In this document: positions 7,785 through 9,660 of the stretch, one piece after another
How positions within the stretch are numbered: position 1 is the first letter of the stretch
Layout of the letters: each line of letters begins with the position of its first letter
NCBI GenBank assembly: GCA_945928585.1
Contig: CAMENQ010000066.1
Coordinates: 1 to 9,660 of the forward strand
Direction of reading: 5' to 3'
DNA length: 9,660 bases
Origin: an uncultured Roseburia sp.
GTDB taxonomy: Bacteria > Bacillota > Clostridia > Lachnospirales > Lachnospiraceae
Program-made: the position numbers and the translations under genes
The notes under the pieces: model-generated
The model's database searches: none
The model's input: only the letters and a program-made list of their open reading frames with translations
Told to the model about the DNA's origin: nothing

Positions 7785-7789
7785 TCCTC
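7785..7789 (-). promoter_or_regulatory. Ribosome-binding site deciding the def start
   Basis: GAGGA on the minus strand, five bases before the ATG at 7779. It overlaps the codons just after the alternative upstream ATG at 7791, which itself has no good site before it. Confidence 0.7.
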
Positions 7790-7818
7790 ATTTCTGCACA
7801 CTTATTCTATAAAAATAT

Positions 7819-7847
7819 TTTTGTGTCGTGTGTGCCCGGACACAAAA
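7819..7847 (-). other. Perfect 9-bp stem-loop in the def leader
   Basis: On the minus strand TTTTGTGTC (7847-7839) pairs with GACACAAAA (7827-7819) around an 11-base loop. A competing smaller hairpin is possible, TGTGT (7844-7840) with ACACA (7833-7829) around six bases. Immediately after the stem comes ATATTTTTA. The structure lies downstream of the predicted promoter, so it would sit in the def messenger leader. It could stabilise the leader, or act as a leaky terminator for priA transcripts. Confidence 0.5.
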
Positions 7848-7858
7848 TGTTGCCCTTT

Positions 7859-7887
7859 AGTGTACCATATTTTTCTCAAATAATCAA
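7859..7887 (-). promoter_or_regulatory. Predicted sigma-A promoter for def and downstream genes
   Basis: On the minus strand: -35 TTGATT (7887-7882), 17-base spacer, -10 TACACT (7864-7859), with TGG just before the -10 that gives the extended TGn element. Each hexamer matches consensus at four of six positions, and spacing is ideal. Transcription would start near 7852 and give a leader of about 73 bases before def. The site starts five bases beyond the priA stop. No promoter of similar quality was seen elsewhere in the window. Confidence 0.55.
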
Positions 7888-7891
7888 CATT

Positions 7892-9660
7892 CTAATAGCC
7901 GCTCATAGGGTTAAAATCATACTGAACGCTTATATTTTTATATTTCTCCTCTGCAGGCAGTATGCTTTCCATATAATCCTTTATTTTGGTAAGTATACCA
8001 TAATTTTCTGATTTAATATAATAAACTTTTCTGAAAACATCATTAATTTTTGATATTCCTGCATCAGCCGGCCCTATAAACCTTATTTTATCTTCTTCAA
8101 TAAGCTCTTCCTTTTCACAAAGGTCAATAAATCTTGATTTTGTCCATTCTGCAAATTCATCAAGAATACTTTTTTCCTTTGATGTCATAAGTATTGCCAT
8201 CATATGATATACAGGGGGATATTCCATAAGTGTCCTGTATATTTTTTCCCTATTGTAAAATTCATCATAATCCTGCTTTGATGCTGATATAATGGCAGGA
8301 TTTTCAGGAGTATACGTCTGTATAACAACAGCTCCCTCTTTTTCTCCCCTGCCTGCTCTCCCGGCAGCCTGTGTCAGAAGCTGGAATGTTCTCTCTGAGG
8401 CTCTGTAATCAGATGCATACAGCGACAAATCTGCTGCTATGACCCCCACAAGTGTTACATTAGGAAAATCATGTCCCTTTACTATCATCTGTGTACCTAT
8501 AAGTATATCTGCATCTCCGTTTGCAAAGGCCGAAAGTATTTTTTCATGTCCATCCTTTCCGGTAGTGGTGTCCATATCCATTCTTAAGGCTCTTGCAGAC
8601 GGGTACATTTTATGTACTGCATCTTCTACCTTCTGGGTGCCTATGCCAAAGGCTGCTATATACCTTGAGCCACATTCCGGACATAATTTTGGCATCGGTA
8701 TGGTATATCCGCAATAATGACATACAAGATTATCTTCTGCCTGTGAAACATTATTGTAAATTTTCTTATATTTATCCGTATGAAGTGTAAGTCCTACATC
8801 ACAATGAGGGCATTTCATTGCCTTTCCACAGCTGCGGCACGATACAAAGCCTGCAAAGCCGCGCCTGTTTATAAATAATATTATCTGTTCCTTTTTCTTT
8901 AATCTGTCTAAAATAAGGCTGTTTAACTCCTCCGAAAACATAGTTTTATTTCCCTTTTCAAGCTCCTGTCTCATATCTGCCACATATACATCCGGAAGCT
9001 TTGCGGTTTTTGCCCTTTCTGTCATGAGATGAAGCTTATATTCTCCCTTTTCTGCCCTGTAATAGGAATCTACAGATGGTGTTGCCGAGCCAAGCACTAC
9101 CTTTGCTCCTGCCTCCTTCGCCCTGAAAACAGCTACTTCCCTAGCGTGATACTTTGGAACACTTTCACTTTTATATGTACCCTCATGCTCCTCATCTATA
9201 ATGATAAGTCCAAGATTTCTAAAAGGTGTAAATATGGCAGAACGGGGACCAATCATTATCTTTACCTTTCCTGATTTTGCAAGTTCAAACTGGTCGTATT
9301 TTTCCCCCGGTGACAGCTTTGAATTTACTATGGCTACCTTATCTCCAAACCTTTTGTAGAAACGCATAACAGTCTGGTATGTAAGTGCTATTTCAGGTAT
9401 AAGAACAATTGCTTCTTTTCCTGATTTTATTTCATTATCAATAAGCTCCATATATACTTCTGTTTTTCCGCTTCCCGTTACCCCCTTTATAAGATGGACT
9501 GTTTCGGAGCTTTTTTCTATATCTTCAACGACCTTTTTTTGTATATCATTAAGTATAATATTATACTCTTTTTCCATATCTGTTTTTATGGGAGTTCTGT
9601 AAATTCTTTCACTTTCTATCCTTAATATTCCAAGCTCTTCAAGTTCTTTTATTGGTTTTG
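7892..9660 (-). CDS. priA: Primosomal replication restart helicase PriA (3'-to-5' superfamily 2), N-terminus outside window
   Basis: PriA recognises stalled forks and reloads the replicative helicase. The visible 588 codons are open up to the window edge; the ATG at 9577 is an internal Met, since 27 in-frame codons precede it, reading through KPIKELEELGIL, part of the winged-helix region. Numbering from that Met: Walker A GVTGSGKTE 32-40, DEEH 128-131, GSATPS 163-168, motif GTQMIVKGHDFPNV 361-374, and arginine-finger motif QAAGRAGRG 403-411. Eight cysteines of the zinc-binding insertion are present (247, 250, 256, 259, 286, 289, 299, 302). The spacing between the fourth and fifth is 26 residues, longer than in E. 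coli PriA. The N-terminal 3'-DNA-end-binding domain lies beyond 9660. The stop is TAG. Confidence 0.97.
   Translation of the reverse strand, partial: KPIKELEELGILRIESERIYRTPIKTDMEKEYNIILNDIQKKVVEDIEKSSETVHLIKGVTGSGKTEVYMELIDNEIKSGKEAIVLIPEIALTYQTVMRFYKRFGDKVAIVNSKLSPGEKYDQFELAKSGKVKIMIGPRSAIFTPFRNLGLIIIDEEHEGTYKSESVPKYHAREVAVFRAKEAGAKVVLGSATPSVDSYYRAEKGEYKLHLMTERAKTAKLPDVYVADMRQELEKGNKTMFSEELNSLILDRLKKKEQIILFINRRGFAGFVSCRSCGKAMKCPHCDVGLTLHTDKYKKIYNNVSQAEDNLVCHYCGYTIPMPKLCPECGSRYIAAFGIGTQKVEDAVHKMYPSARALRMDMDTTTGKDGHEKILSAFANGDADILIGTQMIVKGHDFPNVTLVGVIAADLSLYASDYRASERTFQLLTQAAGRAGRGEKEGAVVIQTYTPENPAIISASKQDYDEFYNREKIYRTLMEYPPVYHMMAILMTSKEKSILDEFAEWTKSRFIDLCEKEELIEEDKIRFIGPADAGISKINDVFRKVYYIKSENYGILTKIKDYMESILPAEEKYKNISVQYDFNPMSGY

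Noticed and set aside
7811..7822. Palindrome AAAAATATTTTT as an operator
   Set aside because: Such A/T palindromes are frequent by chance in DNA of this composition, and no regulator gene or second copy is visible.
9575..9577. ATG as a possible PriA start
   Set aside because: The frame stays open for 27 more codons to the window edge with PriA-like sequence, and PriA needs an N-terminal domain before the helicase core, so the start lies outside the window.

Overview
The window is a densely packed housekeeping gene cluster from a low-GC Firmicute, most likely a member of Clostridia and plausibly of the Lachnospiraceae. The basis is the gene order, the AT-rich codon use (many ATA and AGA codons), strong Shine-Dalgarno sites of the GGAGG type, and GTG and TTG starts. 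The genus cannot be named from the sequence alone. Every gene lies on the minus strand, so transcription runs from the high-coordinate end to the low-coordinate end.

In transcription order the layout is: priA (7892 to beyond 9660; 5' end outside the window), a 112-base gap with a predicted promoter and a leader hairpin, def (7297-7779), fmt (6334-7293), a 123-base gap with two adjacent inverted repeats, a YugP-family membrane zinc metallopeptidase (5503-6210), rsmB (4149-5510), rlmN (3044-4132), a PP2C-type phosphatase stp/prpC (2328-3050), the PASTA-domain Ser/Thr kinase prkC (84-2306), and the first 25 codons of rsgA (75 to before 1). No gene-free stretch reaches 300 bases. The two gaps above are the only ones longer than about 25 bases.

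The genes form three linked modules. PriA restarts stalled replication forks. Def, Fmt, RsmB, RlmN and RsgA serve translation: formylation of initiator Met-tRNA, removal of the formyl group from new proteins, 16S and 23S rRNA methylation, and maturation of the small ribosomal subunit. PrkC and its phosphatase form a reversible phosphorylation switch that in this phylum senses cell-wall fragments. Gene order resembles the priA-def-fmt-rsmB-rlmN-prpC-prkC-rsgA cluster of Bacillus subtilis, with the metallopeptidase gene placed between fmt and rsmB. Two pairs overlap (metallopeptidase/rsmB by 8 bases, rlmN/stp by 7), which suggests translational coupling.

I found no mobile element, CRISPR array, tRNA, rRNA or defence system, and no convincing sign of an undescribed system. 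The items most worth a second look are the paired inverted repeats upstream of the metallopeptidase gene, the promoter and hairpin leader of def, a small insertion in the PriA zinc-binding region, and the extra extracellular domain of PrkC after its PASTA repeats.
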